A stretch of DNA of 64,000 nt from Nemertoderma westbladi (GCA_032718475.1 JAUCBJ010001840.1:1-64000); one strand, 5' to 3'. Shown: positions 53,501 through 64,000, numbered from the stretch's first letter. Notes: generated by a model not told the origin, from the sequence alone. Made by a program: numbers and translations.

Positions 53501-56260
53501 CTCTAGATTCATCTTATTAAAGTCTTCACATTTAAACAAGTTATGGGTATCTCCACATTTAATACATTTCAACTCACCTGTCCCTCTGGATACAGTTGGT
53601 TTGGGTGGGATATTTTGTTTAGAAGGTCGAGTGATAGCATTAAGAGCCTTGGATTGTTGATGTCTTCCTTTTGCTGGCTTATGCAATTTCGCCACTATCC
53701 GATTTAAGAACTCATCATCATCACTTGAGTCATCTGTTCTTACTGCATTTACCCTCGAAATTCTTTTAATATCTTTATTAAGAATTGTGGTATTATTGGG
53801 CTTTGCAACAGGCATTAAAACCAGAATATCCACCTCTTCTTCCAAAAACTGGACAAAATGTTCGGCTTTGGCAATATTAGGATCATTCAATCGACGCTGG
53901 TGACGTAATTGTGCCTTTACCCATCGTCGACGAGTGGGTTCTGTTAACTTAGCTGCGAGATCGTTCAATATCTTAGTGTTATCTAGCTGAGGTCCAGCCC
54001 CGAGTTGATGCAGCTGTTGGAAAGTCCATTTTACCTCATCTGCGAATTCAATTACCTTTTCAGGTTGGCTTACAGGTTCCATTTTCAAAAGTTTCTCCAA
54101 TAATGATGCAATTATGGATTGCTCTCGACCATAACGTTTGTTCAAACCTTCCCAGGCCTTTATGAATCCATCCTGAAGACCAACACAACTTTCTACCATC
54201 CTTAAAGGTGCATCTTCCACCATAGCCATCAAATAGTTCAAGTTTTCTTGATCCGTCAAGTGGAATCCCAAAACTGCTGTCTCAAAGTGATGTCTGAAGG
54301 TTACCCAATCATCTGCAGCACCAGAAAATTTCTTTAACTTTATTTTTGGAAGATTTCTCTCAGCCGTAAGTCTATTCATAGCATGTGCTATGGTTGGTTC
54401 CATTGATGAAGTATTAATTCTACTGGACTGAAGCATCCCTATGTCCCTCGATACCAAAGGAGGTGGACACCCTTCACCCAGTGGAGCAGAAGTTGAATTT
54501 GATCTATCAATATTATCCTGGTATGTATTATTTACTAGTTGAATTCTAGAAAGGTTATTGTGAGTTTGACCTCCTGGAGCATTCATACTACCATTGGAAG
54601 TTAGAGTTTCATGAGGGGGCAGTTGGGCCGTATCTGCATTGAGCGCAACTTCTGCTTGGATCCTATCCACATGATCAAAGCAACTCTTCCGAAGGTCCTT
54701 TAACCGTATGTCCATGTTCTTGGCTAGCTGACTTATGTGCTGTCCCCAGTGCCCATGGGGTGGTTGTAAACCCTGTATTTCATTAATCTTCTGGGATAAA
54801 CCCTGCAGACTCTGCTCCATTTCATATCTCCAATTCGAATATTGGTCTATTGGTGACCATCCCATTTTATTATCGTATATAGCATGTGTGTGTTTAGGAA
54901 TGGTTCCGCCTATACTTGTAGAGTATTGCATGGATATTGGAGGTGGTACAGGTATTGATTGTATCCTTGGATGTAAGATAACCTTTGGTTCTCTCGAGGT
55001 TTGATACCTCGGTGAAGATAATTGTGGTCTATTTCCACTTCCAGGATTCTTCTGGAAATAGTGGGAGGATGGTGCCATCTCAGTGTCCTGCCGCTCATAT
55101 CTAATCTCTGAGGTTACATGTCTTGGCTCAATTCTACCAGGTTTAGGAGTTCCTTTTGCCTCTTTCAAAGCCTCTGATTCTAGGAGAATTCTATGTTTTT
55201 CCGGTGGAATTTCGTAAGCTCGCCTCTTGTTAGATACTGGTGGGCAAAACTCAACATGACGTGACAAGTCGGGTTGGGTGGTTACAACGTTGACCTTCAT
55301 TCCCTTTCTATCTTCTAGGTTTTTGTCTATGAAGTGATCCTCTTGATTTTCTTCCATAACCAACCGATTCAAATCAGGTACCAGGGGTTGCTGTAAATAT
55401 CGCTGCAAAGTCTCGGAACTGGGATTAATTGGAGATGAGCTGATAGGTCCTCTTGCAGCTGGTAGCAAAGACTGCCCTTCTTGTCCAATTGAAACAAAAG
55501 GGGCATCATCCAGAATGGTGTCATTTACTTCCTGCAGCTGGGACTGTAGACGGATAAATTTCTGTTGTTGATCTAGGGCATCATTCTGCAATTGAAACTC
55601 CATATCTTTCAGTTTCTTCTGTTCCGCTAACTCCTCAAATATATTATCTTGATGATGTTGTTCCGCAGCAACTCTTTCTTCAACCTCTCGTTTCTTAGAT
55701 TGGGCTATCCTTTCTTCCACAGCTTGTTGGTTGGCTCTCTTCTGGGAGCTCAGTATTATGTTATCTCTCAGTTGTTGTGCTTTTGTTTGCTTTCGTTGAG
55801 TGATCAATTCTTCCTGTTGTTGATATTCCTTAAGGCGACGATCCCTATGTTTCTTTGCTATTTCAAAGCGTTGCATCCGGTCCTCCCTTTTTGAAGAGGC
55901 AACACTGCTTTCACTTAATGTGCAGGTCGGGGATGAAAATAGAGGCATCATTACTCCTGCTGCTCCACACCATTTTTGGTATAGACTAGATATTTTTTGG
56001 TATCTGCCATCGTGCTCACGTGCGCGCATCTGTAATCTATGATCAAGAGTGTCCAATTGTCGGGCCTTGGCAACGAGACGTATCCACTCCAAATGAGACA
56101 TAAGGCGTTGTCGTTTTGCTTCTAATTCAACATTCCATGTGTATACTTCGTCTGGACGGTGAGCCTGGAAATACTCGTGGGTGAGTTTTGCTTCCAATCG
56201 TTTAGATACCGTGTCGACGCTGATAAATATCCGGAGCTTATGTGGTCTAAACGTCCACAA
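50588..56260 (-). CDS. BEL/Pao Gag-protease-reverse transcriptase-RNase H of LTR element 3
   Basis: 1,890 codons. A coiled-coil Gag part at about 125-245; DUF1759-type Gag core at about 640-815; zinc knuckles CIKCGDTHNLFKC at 899, CYNCLSSLHLRSHC at 932 and CKICGEAHH at 951; protease VNALVDTGSSTTFLD at 1044; DUF1758 part to GPSERTLKE near 1202; RT with FVADIEAMFLQV at 1453 and YMDD at 1535-1538; thumb/Pao segment KTRRQCLSKMHKVFDPFG near 1628; RNase H with FVDAC (Asp 1716), KAELQAAV (Glu 1759) and YWTDATIVL (Asp 1788). The tail NPADLACCG departs from the usual NPADLASRG. The frame opens with TTG after a TGA; the natural start is likely ATG at 56487 in another frame. It ends with TAG just after the C run. 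Confidence 0.93.
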   Translation of the reverse strand: MWTFRPHKLRIFISVDTVSKRLEAKLTHEYFQAHRPDEVYTWNVELEAKRQRLMSHLEWIRLVAKARQLDTLDHRLQMRAREHDGRYQKISSLYQKWCGAAGVMMPLFSSPTCTLSESSVASSKREDRMQRFEIAKKHRDRRLKEYQQQEELITQRKQTKAQQLRDNIILSSQKRANQQAVEERIAQSKKREVEERVAAEQHHQDNIFEELAEQKKLKDMEFQLQNDALDQQQKFIRLQSQLQEVNDTILDDAPFVSIGQEGQSLLPAARGPISSSPINPSSETLQRYLQQPLVPDLNRLVMEENQEDHFIDKNLEDRKGMKVNVVTTQPDLSRHVEFCPPVSNKRRAYEIPPEKHRILLESEALKEAKGTPKPGRIEPRHVTSEIRYERQDTEMAPSSHYFQKNPGSGNRPQLSSPRYQTSREPKVILHPRIQSIPVPPPISMQYSTSIGGTIPKHTHAIYDNKMGWSPIDQYSNWRYEMEQSLQGLSQKINEIQGLQPPHGHWGQHISQLAKNMDIRLKDLRKSCFDHVDRIQAEVALNADTAQLPPHETLTSNGSMNAPGGQTHNNLSRIQLVNNTYQDNIDRSNSTSAPLGEGCPPPLVSRDIGMLQSSRINTSSMEPTIAHAMNRLTAERNLPKIKLKKFSGAADDWVTFRHHFETAVLGFHLTDQENLNYLMAMVEDAPLRMVESCVGLQDGFIKAWEGLNKRYGREQSIIASLLEKLLKMEPVSQPEKVIEFADEVKWTFQQLHQLGAGPQLDNTKILNDLAAKLTEPTRRRWVKAQLRHQRRLNDPNIAKAEHFVQFLEEEVDILVLMPVAKPNNTTILNKDIKRISRVNAVRTDDSSDDDEFLNRIVAKLHKPAKGRHQQSKALNAITRPSKQNIPPKPTVSRGTGELKCIKCGDTHNLFKCEDFNKMNLEKRRSFCQREKLCYNCLSSLHLRSHCKNKNRCKICGEAHHTILHKEELTSRETKREEAAMRIVESETDSDAAGDEYGVTEFAEHESNFIDNAAIISCRLNRRGGPVREFPVLTLRLNGDKGSTIVNALVDTGSSTTFLDGDIFDRLFGVTKETNLHLTAVAWYQEMPTVVAKGKLSPARDDVEGEMAENIKIIRMNGLKNALGTPHDWLSDDFSKQYQIPLATAEDPKVVMLIGQNCPEAFRVLETIPAAFLGVGSSKYSSPFAARTPLGWYCSGPSERTLKERESESINYIEILTHESVCRLQDTFIEQELAALGRDMTELPTQDTYDTLMHLVTHSESSRTNDDYHNNEECSALDNMTLDLAMQRWLENDSTNVNEDKLAMSPDDLHAVEIQHRTRKLLPDGHYQTGLLWRDDPPQLINNSSLAYNRALNMRKRLKKNPKYLDMYQHQMDKYLKIDCAELVPSDQQQFGPRSYFMPHHFVTHENKPNTVRVVFDCHATYKGKSLNTEILPGPNLLQSLVGILIRFREFNVAFVADIEAMFLQVRALPVDQDSLRYYWWPTTELEGEPSQYWMKCQPFGVISSPSNAESIVYATADDNANDFKKVIIETIKNSLYMDDVLKSHPISGNLIDIAHGVQDCLLRGGFRLVKFASNSKELLQTFPPEERASPTLDLDVEQLPVMKTLGLRWRMQEDEFYFTVAFIDNVPAKTRRQCLSKMHKVFDPFGYVAPVIMRAKFLLKKTWLLDLDWDDTIPQLLFEAWSKWEKDLKNIEQLTIPRTYFPHLQTTEQLQLHVFVDACDNGMGATAYFRRELKGIFSVTFVASKSRIMPKQELSTPKAELQAAVLGTELAEIITAELTLKVEQYYWTDATIVLQYLHNRKHKLSVFITNRVTRILKQSLLYQWRHIAGTINPADLACCGSTAEELVNSSIWWKGPDFLWETEDEWPHVLRDLNLPKGAEIVLNRVYPPQI

Positions 56261-56487
56261 GAGACAGTGGGGTCAATACCCTCCAATTTCAACTGCATAC
56301 AAGCTGATAAGTAGGAGTCTGTGGCTCTCTCACTAAGAGGTCTCGTTGTTACAGCTAATAGCTGGTGTTCTTCTGATTTGGTTTCATCACTTTCTTGCTG
56401 TGGGGGAACTACTGTTAAGTCAGAAGCTGATGGCGAATTAGTCGGATTTTCCCCATCTGTGGTATACTGTCCATTATCATTAGACAT
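56122..56487 (-). CDS. Gag N-terminus of LTR element 3
   Basis: 121 codons from ATG, MSNDNGQYTTDGENPTN, Ser/Glu-rich. It overlaps the start of the long frame by about 140 bp in another frame. Residues up to about 75 look like a natural N-terminus. After that the long frame reads more like protein (TVSKRLEAKLTHEYFQ), so a single frame change between about 56260 and 56170 probably separates the start from the rest of Gag. Whether it is a mutation, a short intron or an error cannot be told from one copy. Confidence 0.55.
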   Translation of the reverse strand: MSNDNGQYTTDGENPTNSPSASDLTVVPPQQESDETKSEEHQLLAVTTRPLSERATDSYLSACMQLKLEGIDPTVSCGRLDHISSGYLSASTRYLNDWKQNSPTSISRLTVQTKYTHGMLN

Positions 56488-58334
56488 GTTTAAAATTGAT
56501 ATATGAAATATTCAACAAAGGCCTAATAAAGCCAAATGGTCTGAATGTCTTAAAAAGAAGTAGGCTTACTACTACTTTTACTGAACCGAATATAAATGTT
56601 GGGTACTCTATCTGTACCTATTGGGAGCAGTAGGGAAGCGTAATATGATATCACTTTTTCACAAAAGATTGTATTCAATCGTGGCCAGTGGATAGCCTAA
56701 AAGATTAAAATTGGCTGAAACAGACAGGTAGGTACCGATACTGTGTTTATATTTTAAGCTTAACTGCAGAACTGCAATCAAAAACTAGTAACTTACATTT
56801 AGGCAAACACAAATATATTTACAGAATTAATAGGATTTACTGCTAGACTGAAGCAGTTAATTACTCATAAGACGAGGGTGAATAATGTCTATATTGTAAA
56901 TATTGAAGTAGGACCTACCTAGATACACAATTAAATAGGCCTATGCACTATGGCAGCTTGGGCTGTTGGGCAGTGTATTAAATACTAAATACATATAGGC
57001 TAGCTATATACTGATATTTATATAGATATGAACCATATATTGGTAGATACTAGACAATCTGTCAGTGCCTATACTCAGATATCGGTACTTTATATATATA
57101 ATAACGAAATAACGTCTGAGTTGAGTATATGTAGGACGCTATTACCTTTAATATTATTATGTAATAATATTAATATACACACTTTAATATACAATAATAG
57201 CCTATCAAATACTGGTACTGAAATTGGTTAACTCGGTCTATCAACCAGTTATGAGTTCTGGAGTTAACTAGGTTATATACCGTACAGATATATAGATATA
57301 TATATATATATATACCGGTATATATAGCAGTATAGGCTGATAGGCAAAACTCCTGATACCGGTATACCACTAAATCTGAACAGAAGCAGAAGGTATATAT
57401 TTATTTAATTTATGCAAAATATTACCAGTACCGGTATCAGAATTTAAATTTGATATTTCTTGGAATTAAAATTTGAATTAATCTGAATGTGGGAATGTGA
57501 AAATGCACAACTTCACAGATCATCAGATTATAATCATGAATAACTAAAATATTAGGCCTACCTGTGTTCAGATTAGATATTTAAGACCGGTAGGCCTAGG
57601 CTACTCGCAAATGTACGGTAGCAGGGACACAGACTGCAGGACTGACAGAAAACAGGTTCAAGACTGTATTGGCCTAGGTAGGCCTATATCTGTATATAAA
57701 ACAAACACACACACAAAAGTGCAAAAACATAAACAACTCAAATACACCTGAAAGTTTAGGTCTACTCATTCACAAAACTACCGCTGATTGAGCTTAGTTC
57801 CCTAATGTATGAATAGGGTTGTATTTAGAGTATAGGTACCAGTATAAAATTTATTACAGGTACCGCACCGGTAATTATATATATTGCAAATCTATACGGT
57901 AAACTACCGACAGACCGGTACGTTCCCAGCAGAAATGTCGCAATATAAAAGGATGTTTGCAGGTTTGGCCAATTAAATGTCAGAACGCGGTTTGACATTG
58001 ACAGTTTAATTCAGCCGGTAAACATATAGGTTTGTGCCAAAAACTAAATTAAATTTGGCGGAAAAACAATAATAATGACTTGGATTGATTATAATTTTTC
58101 CAGGGCAAATGTTCGACCGGTTGCGGAAGCGAACGTCTGTCCTACCCAGCGCATATACACAGGTTGATGACCAACTGACAAAAGACACTCGATATGCGAG
58201 GTAATCTAAAGTAAATTGATCGCAGACTACAGAGTCTTTGGTGAAGAGCTGCCGTAGTCCACTAATCACCAAGGCTGCTGAGCCGAGGAAATTGTGAAGA
58301 ACTGCGATTTTATTTTAAATTCAAAAGTTCTTAT
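56488..58334. other. 5' leader of LTR element 3
   Basis: 1.85 kb, non-coding, with many ATACCGGTAT and AGGCCTA words and a (TA)n patch at 57290-57320. Directly inside the LTR the minus strand reads AGAACTTTTGAATTTAAAAT, without the TGG that starts a usual tRNA primer site. Confidence 0.55.
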
Positions 58335-58936
58335 TATCACGTTGGCTAAAAGAATCCTTTGTGAAGATTCTATAGCCGGGAAGGAAATAAGGAGGGCCGG
58401 TTGCGGTACTCCAAGTATTTCTTACCCTGGGCCACGTGTAAGCCTTGACTGGGCTGATAATTCTAGAGCTCCTTTTATAAGGATGTCCAAACCTCCCAAA
58501 CAGACTCCAGGCTCTCCCTGCACCTTAATATAAATACCCAAACTGCCAAACCCAATAGAGTTACCTGATTGCCAAAGTTACCTTGCTCGCTTGACCGCGA
58601 GTGAAGCCCCTCCCCACGGCGGAATAGAGTGACGGAAATATAAGTTGTAACCCACGATATAATAGAGAACGGACGACGGACCCGGTGACCTGGTGGATTG
58701 TTCTAGGCGCTGGTGAGTAATGTTGTTTGTTATTGTAGGATTGGGAACAAATCCCATAAGAACTTTATGAATTCTCCCAGTCAGTAGTTAGCAGTACTGC
58801 AGTATGCCTACATCGGTAGGCTACTCTCTGTGTTGCAGGAGTAGTGCAGTCGTGTCCTGTCACTTCTGCTGTCTGCTATCTGATGGATACCGGAAGTGTC
58901 ATTTTGTCATTTTACAGGCCACCAGGTGACGTCATA
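58335..58936 (-). repeat. LTR of element 3 (5' LTR in coding sense)
   Basis: 602 bp; differs from 46826-47427 at four places seen by eye (near 58423, 58471, 58653 and 58914). Confidence 0.95.
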
Positions 58937-61900
58937 CAGGGTATTTCTATTAAAAACGACAGGTGCTGAGTAAGAGAAGGAGCGAGCACCAAAGGATACT
59001 AGGTTAAAAACGACAGTTGCTGAGTAAGAGGAGGAGTGAGCGCCAAAGGATACTAGGTTGTAACGGGGTATTTCTAATAAAAACGACAGGTGCTGAGTAC
59101 GAGAAGGGCGAGCACCAAAGGATACTAGGTTGTAATGGGGTATTTTTATTAAAAACGATAGGTGCTGAGTAACAGAAAGAGCGAGTGCCAAAGGATACAA
59201 GGTTGTAACGGGGTATTTCTATTAAAAACAACAGGTGCTGAGTACGAGAAGGAGCGAGCGCCAAAGGGTACTAGGTTATAACAGGGTATTTATATTAAAA
59301 ACGACAGGTGCTGAGTAAGAGAAAGAGCGAGCACCAAAGGATACTAGGTTAAAAACGACAGTTGCTGAGTAAGAGGAGGAGTGAGCGCCAAAGGATACTA
59401 GGTTGTAACAGGGTATTTCTAATAAAAACGACAGGTGCTGAGTACGAGAAGGAGCGAGCACCAAAGGATACTACGTTAAAAACGACAGTTGCTGAGTAAG
59501 AGGAGGAGTGAGTGCCAAAGGATACTAGGTTGTAACGGGGTATTTCTAATAAAAACGACAGGTGCTGAGTAAGAGAAGGAGCGAGCGCCAACTGATACTA
59601 GGTTGTAACGGGGTATTTCTATTAAAAACGACAGGTGCTGCTTATGAGAAGGAGCGAGCGCCAAAGAATACTAGGTTGTAATGGGGTATTTCTATTAAAA
59701 ACAACAGGTGCTGAGTACGAGAAGGTGCGAGCGCCAAAGGGTACTAGGTTATAACAGGGTATTTCTATTAAAAACGACAGGTGCTGAGTAAGAGAAGGAG
59801 CGAGCACCAAAGGATACTAGGTTAAAAACGACAGTTGCTGAGTAAGAGGATGAGTGAGCGCCAAAGGATACTAGATTGTAACAGGGTATTTCTAATAAAA
59901 ACGACAGGTGCTGAGTAAGAGAAGGAGCGAGTGCCAAAGGATACTAGGTTGTAACGGGGTATTTTTATTAAAAACGACAGGTGCTGAGTAAGAGAAGGAG
60001 CGAGCGCCAAAGGATACTAGATTGTAACGAGGTATTTCTAATAAAAACGACAGGTGCTGAATACGAGAAGGAGCGAGCGCTGAAGGATACTAGGTTGTAA
60101 CGGGGTATTTTTATTAAAAACGACAGGTGCTGAGTAAGAGGAGGAGTGAGCGCCAAAGGATACTAAGTTGTAACGGGGTATTTCTAATAAAAACGACAGG
60201 TGCTGAATACGAGAAAGAGTGAGTGCCAAATGGTTACTAGGTTGTAACAGGGTATTTCTATTAAAAACGACAGGTGCTGAGTAAGAGAAGGAGCGAGCAC
60301 CAAAGGATACTAGGTTAAAAACGACAGTTGCTGAGTAAGAGGAGGAGTGAGCGCCAAAGGATACTAGGTTGTAACGGGGTATTTCTAATAAAAACGACAG
60401 GTGCTGAGTACGAGAAGGAGCGAGCACCAAAGGATACTAGGTTGTAATGGGGTATTTTTATTAAAACGAAAGGTGCTGAGTAAGAGAAGGAGCGAGCGCC
60501 AAAGGATACTAGGTTGTAACGTGGTATTTCTATTAAAAACGATAGGTGCTGGTGCTGAGTAACAGAAGGAGCGAGTGCCAAAGGATACTAGGTTGTAATG
60601 GGAGGATTTTTATTAAAAACGACAGGTGCTGAGTAAGAGAAGGAGCGAGTGCCAAAGGATACTAGGTTGTAATGGGGTATTTTAATTAAAAACGATAAGT
60701 GTTGAGTAAGAGAAGGAGCGAGTGCCAAAGGATACTAGGTTGTAATGGGGTATTTTTATTAAAAACGACAGGTGCTGAGTAAGAGAAGGAGCGAGTGCCA
60801 AATGATACTAGGTTGTAACAGGGTATTTTTATTAAAAACGACAGGTGCTGAGTACGAGAAGGAGCGAGTGCCAAAGGATACTAGGTTGTAATGGGGTATT
60901 TTTTATTAAAACGACAGGTGCTGAGTAAGAGAAGGAGTGAGTGCCAAAGGATACTAGGTTATAACAGGGTTTTCCTATTAAAAACGACAGGTGCTGCTTA
61001 TGAGAAGGAGCGAGTGCCAAAGAATACTAGGTTGTAACGGGGTATTTCTATTAAAAACGACAGGTGCTGAGTAAGAGAAGGAGCGAGTGCCAAAGGATAC
61101 TAGGTTGTAACGGGGTATTTCTATTAAAAACGACAGGTGCTGAGTAAGAGAAGGAGCGATTGCCAAAGGATACTAGGTTGTAACGGGGTATTTCTATTAA
61201 AAACGACAGGTGCTGCTTATGAGAAGGAGCGAGCGTCAAAGAATACTAGGTTGTAACAGGGTATTTCTATTAAAAATGACAGGTGCTGGGTAAGAGAAGG
61301 AGCGAGCACCAAAGGATACTAGGTTGTAACAGGGTATTTCTATTAAAAACGATGGGTGCTGAGTAAGAGATGGAGCGAGCGCCAAAGGATACCAGGTTGT
61401 AACGGGGTATTTTTATTAAAAACGACAGGTGCTGAGTAAGAGAAGGAGTGAGCGCCAAAGGTTAATAGGTTGTAATGGGGTATTTCTATTAAAAACGATG
61501 GGTGCTGAGTAAGAGAAGGACCGAGCGCCAAAGGATACTAGGTTGTAATGGGGTATTTCTATTAAAAACGATGGGTGTTGAGTAAGAGAAGGAGCGAGCG
61601 CCAAAGGATACTAGGTTGTAATGGGGTATTTCTATTAAAAACAATGGGTGTTGAGTAAGAGAAGGAGCGAGTGCCAAAGGATACTAGGTTGTAACGGGGT
61701 ATTTCTGTTAAAAACGATGGGTGCTGAGTAAGAGAAGGACCGAGCGCCAAAGGATACTAGGTTGTAATGGGGTATTTCTATTAAAAACGATGGGTGTTGA
61801 GTAAGAAAAGGAGCGAGCGCCAAAGGATACTAGGTTGTAACGGGGTATTTCTGTTAAAAACGATGGGTGCTGAGTAAGAGAAGGACCGAGCGCCAAAGGA

Positions 61901-64000
61901 TACTAGGTTGTAATGGGGTATTTCTATTAAAAACGATGGGTGTTGAGTAAGAGAAGGAGCGAGCGCCAAAGGATACTAGGTTGTAATGGGGTATTTCTGT
62001 TAAAAACGATGGGTGCTGAGTAAGAGAAGGAGCGAGCGCCAAAGGATACTAGGTTGTAATGGGGTATTTCTATTAAAAACAATGGGTGTTGAGTAAGAGA
62101 AGGAGCGAGCGCCAAAGGATACTAGGTTGTAACGGGGTATTTCTGTTAAAAACGATGGGTGCTGAGTAAGAGAAGGACCGAGCGCCAAAGGATACTAGGT
62201 TGTAATGGGGTATTACTATTAAAAACGATGGGTGTTGAGTAAGAGAAGGAGCGAGCGCCAAAGGATACTAGGTTGTAACGGGGTATTTCTGTTAAAAACG
62301 ATGGGTGTTGAGTAAGAGAAGGAGCGAGCGCCAAAGGATACTAGGTTGTAATGGGGTATTTCTATTAAAAACGATGGGTGTTGAGTAAGAGAAGGAGCGA
62401 GCGCCTAAGGATACTAGGTTGTAATGGGGTATTTCTATTAAAAACGATGGGTGTTGAATAAGAGAAGGAGCGAGCGCCAAAGGATGCTAGGTTGTAACGG
62501 GGTATTTCTATTGAAAACGACAGGTGCTGAGTAAGAGATGGAGCGAGCGCCAAAGGATACTAGGTTGTAATGGGGTATTTTTATTAAAAACGATAGGTGC
62601 TGAGTAAGAGAAGGAGCGAGTGCCAAAGGATACTAGGTTGTAATGGGGTATTTTTATTAAAAACGATAGGTGCTGAGTAAGAGAAGGAGCGAGCGCCAAA
62701 GGATACTAGGTTGTAACGGGGTATTTCTATTAAAAACGATAGGTGCTGAGTAAGAGAAGGAGCGAGCACCAAAGGATACTAGGTTGTAACGGGGTATTTC
62801 TATTGAAAACGACAGGTGCTGAGTAAGAGATGGAGCGAGCGCCAAAGGATACTAGGTTGTAATGGGGTATTTTTATTAAAAACGATAGGTGCTGAGTAAG
62901 AGAAGGAGCGAGTGCCAAAGGATACTAGGTTGTAATGGGGTATTTTTATTAAAAACGATAGGTGCTGAGTAAGAGAAGGAGCGAGTGCCAAAGGATACTA
63001 GGTTGTAACAGGGTATTTCTATTAAAAACGATGGGTGCTGAGTAAGAGATGGAGCGAGCACCAAAGCATACTAGGTTGTAACGGGGTATTTCTATTGAAA
63101 ACGACAGGTGCTGAGTAAGAGATTGAGCGAGCGCCAAAGGATACTAGGTTGTAATGGGGTATTTTTATTAAAAACGATAGGTGCTGAGTAAGAGAAGGAG
63201 CGAGCGCCAAAGGATACTAGGTTGTAACGGGGTATTTCTATTAAAAACGATAGGTGCTGAGTAAGAGAAGGAGCGAGCACCAAAGGATACTAGGTTGTAA
63301 CGGGGTATTTTTTATTAAAAACGATAGGTGCTGAGTAACAGAAGGAGCGAGTGCCAAAGGATACAAGGTTGTAACGGGGTATTTCTATTAAAAACAACAG
63401 GTGCTGAGTACGAGAAGGAGCGAGCGCCAAAGGGTACTAGGTTATAACAGGGTATTTCTATTAAAAACGACAGGTGCTGAGTAAGAGAAGGAGCGAGCAC
63501 CAAAGGATACTAGGTTGTAATGGGGTATTTCTATTAAAAACGATGGGTGTTGAGTAAGAGAAGGAGCGAGCGCCTAAGGATACTAGGTTGTAATGGGGTA
63601 TTTCTATTAAAAACGATGGGTGTTGAGTAAGAGAAGGAGCGAGCGCCAAAGGGTACTAGGTTATAACAGGGTATTTCTATTAAAAACGACAGGTGTTGAG
63701 TAAGAGAAGGAGTGAGTGCCAACGGATACTAGGTTGTAATGGGGTATTTCTATTAAAAACGATGGGTGTTGAGTAAGAGAAGGAGCGAGCGCCTAAGGAT
63801 ACTAGGTTGTAATGGGGTAATTCTATTAAAAACGATGGGTGTTGAGTAAGAGAAGGAGCGAGCGCCAAAGGATGCTAGGTTGTAACGGGGTATTTCTATT
63901 GAAAACGACAGGTGCTGAGTAAGAGATGGAGCGAGCGCCAAAGGATACTAGGTTGTAATGGGGTATTTTTATTAAAAACGATAGGTGCTGAGTAAGAGAA
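58937..64000. repeat. 73-bp satellite array, right block, runs off the window
   Basis: Resumes with CAGGGTATTTCTATT exactly where the left block stopped. 58937-60600 has the mixed 54/73-bp organisation of the left block. From about 60600 on the 73-bp unit is regular. 61490-62340 alternates units with GGTGCTGAG and GGTGTTGAG (146-bp dimer), and 62508-63300 repeats a four-unit block (292 bp). About 69 units are present and the array continues past 64000. Confidence 0.95.

Larger units (their letters stand above)
46826..58936 (-). mobile_element. LTR element 3: young BEL/Pao retrotransposon
   Basis: 12,111 bp with 602-bp LTRs (46826-47427 and 58335-58936) that differ at 4 positions by eye, flanked by CAGGG duplications and set inside the 73-bp satellite. 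Genes read on the minus strand: Gag-PR-RT-RNase H (56487/56260-50588) and integrase (50586-48856). LTR ends are TAT...ATA, not TG...CA. All catalytic motifs are present. Two frame changes (near 56200 and at the C run at 50598-50605) interrupt an otherwise continuous coding region. They are either real damage, programmed shifts, or sequence errors. Confidence 0.95.

Noticed and set aside
58907-63941. Overlapping 62-codon minus-strand frames every 73 bp
   Set aside because: Same satellite read-through; no start context, no conserved ends and no codon pattern of a gene.

Overview
The window looks like a gene-poor, transposon-packed stretch of an invertebrate animal chromosome. It is AT-rich, with many AGGCCTA and ACCGGTA words, and I could not support a single complete host gene. 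The mix of BEL/Pao LTR retrotransposons, APE-type and nuclease-type non-LTR elements, piggyBac-like and foldback DNA elements and a 73-bp satellite fits a marine invertebrate, perhaps a deuterostome such as an echinoderm. That placement is an inference from style, not a proof. Nothing bacterial (operons, ribosome binding sites, CRISPR) is present.

Layout. 1-13 kb: mostly non-coding DNA with scattered relics: a poly-G-ended MITE, LINE 3' ends, a restriction-like endonuclease remnant near 7.7-8.0 kb, and one end of a piggyBac-like element. 13.18-25.24 kb: LTR element 1, a BEL/Pao derivative with 1.2-kb LTRs, read on the minus strand. Its long open frame encodes Gag and protease and then runs, still in frame, into the stubs left by two deletions that removed reverse transcriptase/RNase H and integrase. 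Downstream lies a broken accessory gene with tandem zinc knuckles. 25.2-31.05 kb: a second MITE copy, a LINE RT scrap, a tRNA-like sequence in a hairpin, and a long but dead non-LTR retrotransposon. 31.6-33.16 kb: a complete non-autonomous piggyBac-like element with TTAA duplications. 34.05-35.22 kb: a solo LTR related to element 1, with a 5-bp target duplication.

35.2-38.9 kb: a minus-strand LINE relic split by a 2.8-kb foldback element. Its roughly 0.8-kb arms are built from a 12-bp palindrome (TTACTGCAGTAA) repeated about every 22 bp, and its centre holds a truncated helix-turn-helix transposase-like ORF. 40.3-44.25 kb: a decayed second BEL/Pao element. 44.27-46.82 kb and 58.94-64.0 kb: two halves of one 73-bp satellite array. 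46.83-58.94 kb: LTR element 3, a young BEL/Pao element (602-bp LTRs with 4 differences, CAGGG duplication) that split the array. Its Gag-PR-RT-RNase H and integrase frames are separated by a frame change at a run of eight C.

How the parts relate: element 3 carries every catalytic domain that element 1 lacks, and both have the same GGGAGCGG tract beside the 3' LTR. Element 1 therefore looks like a possible parasite of an autonomous BEL/Pao relative. Nested insertions give a relative order: LINE, then piggyBac-like element, then element 1; LINE, then foldback; satellite, then element 3.
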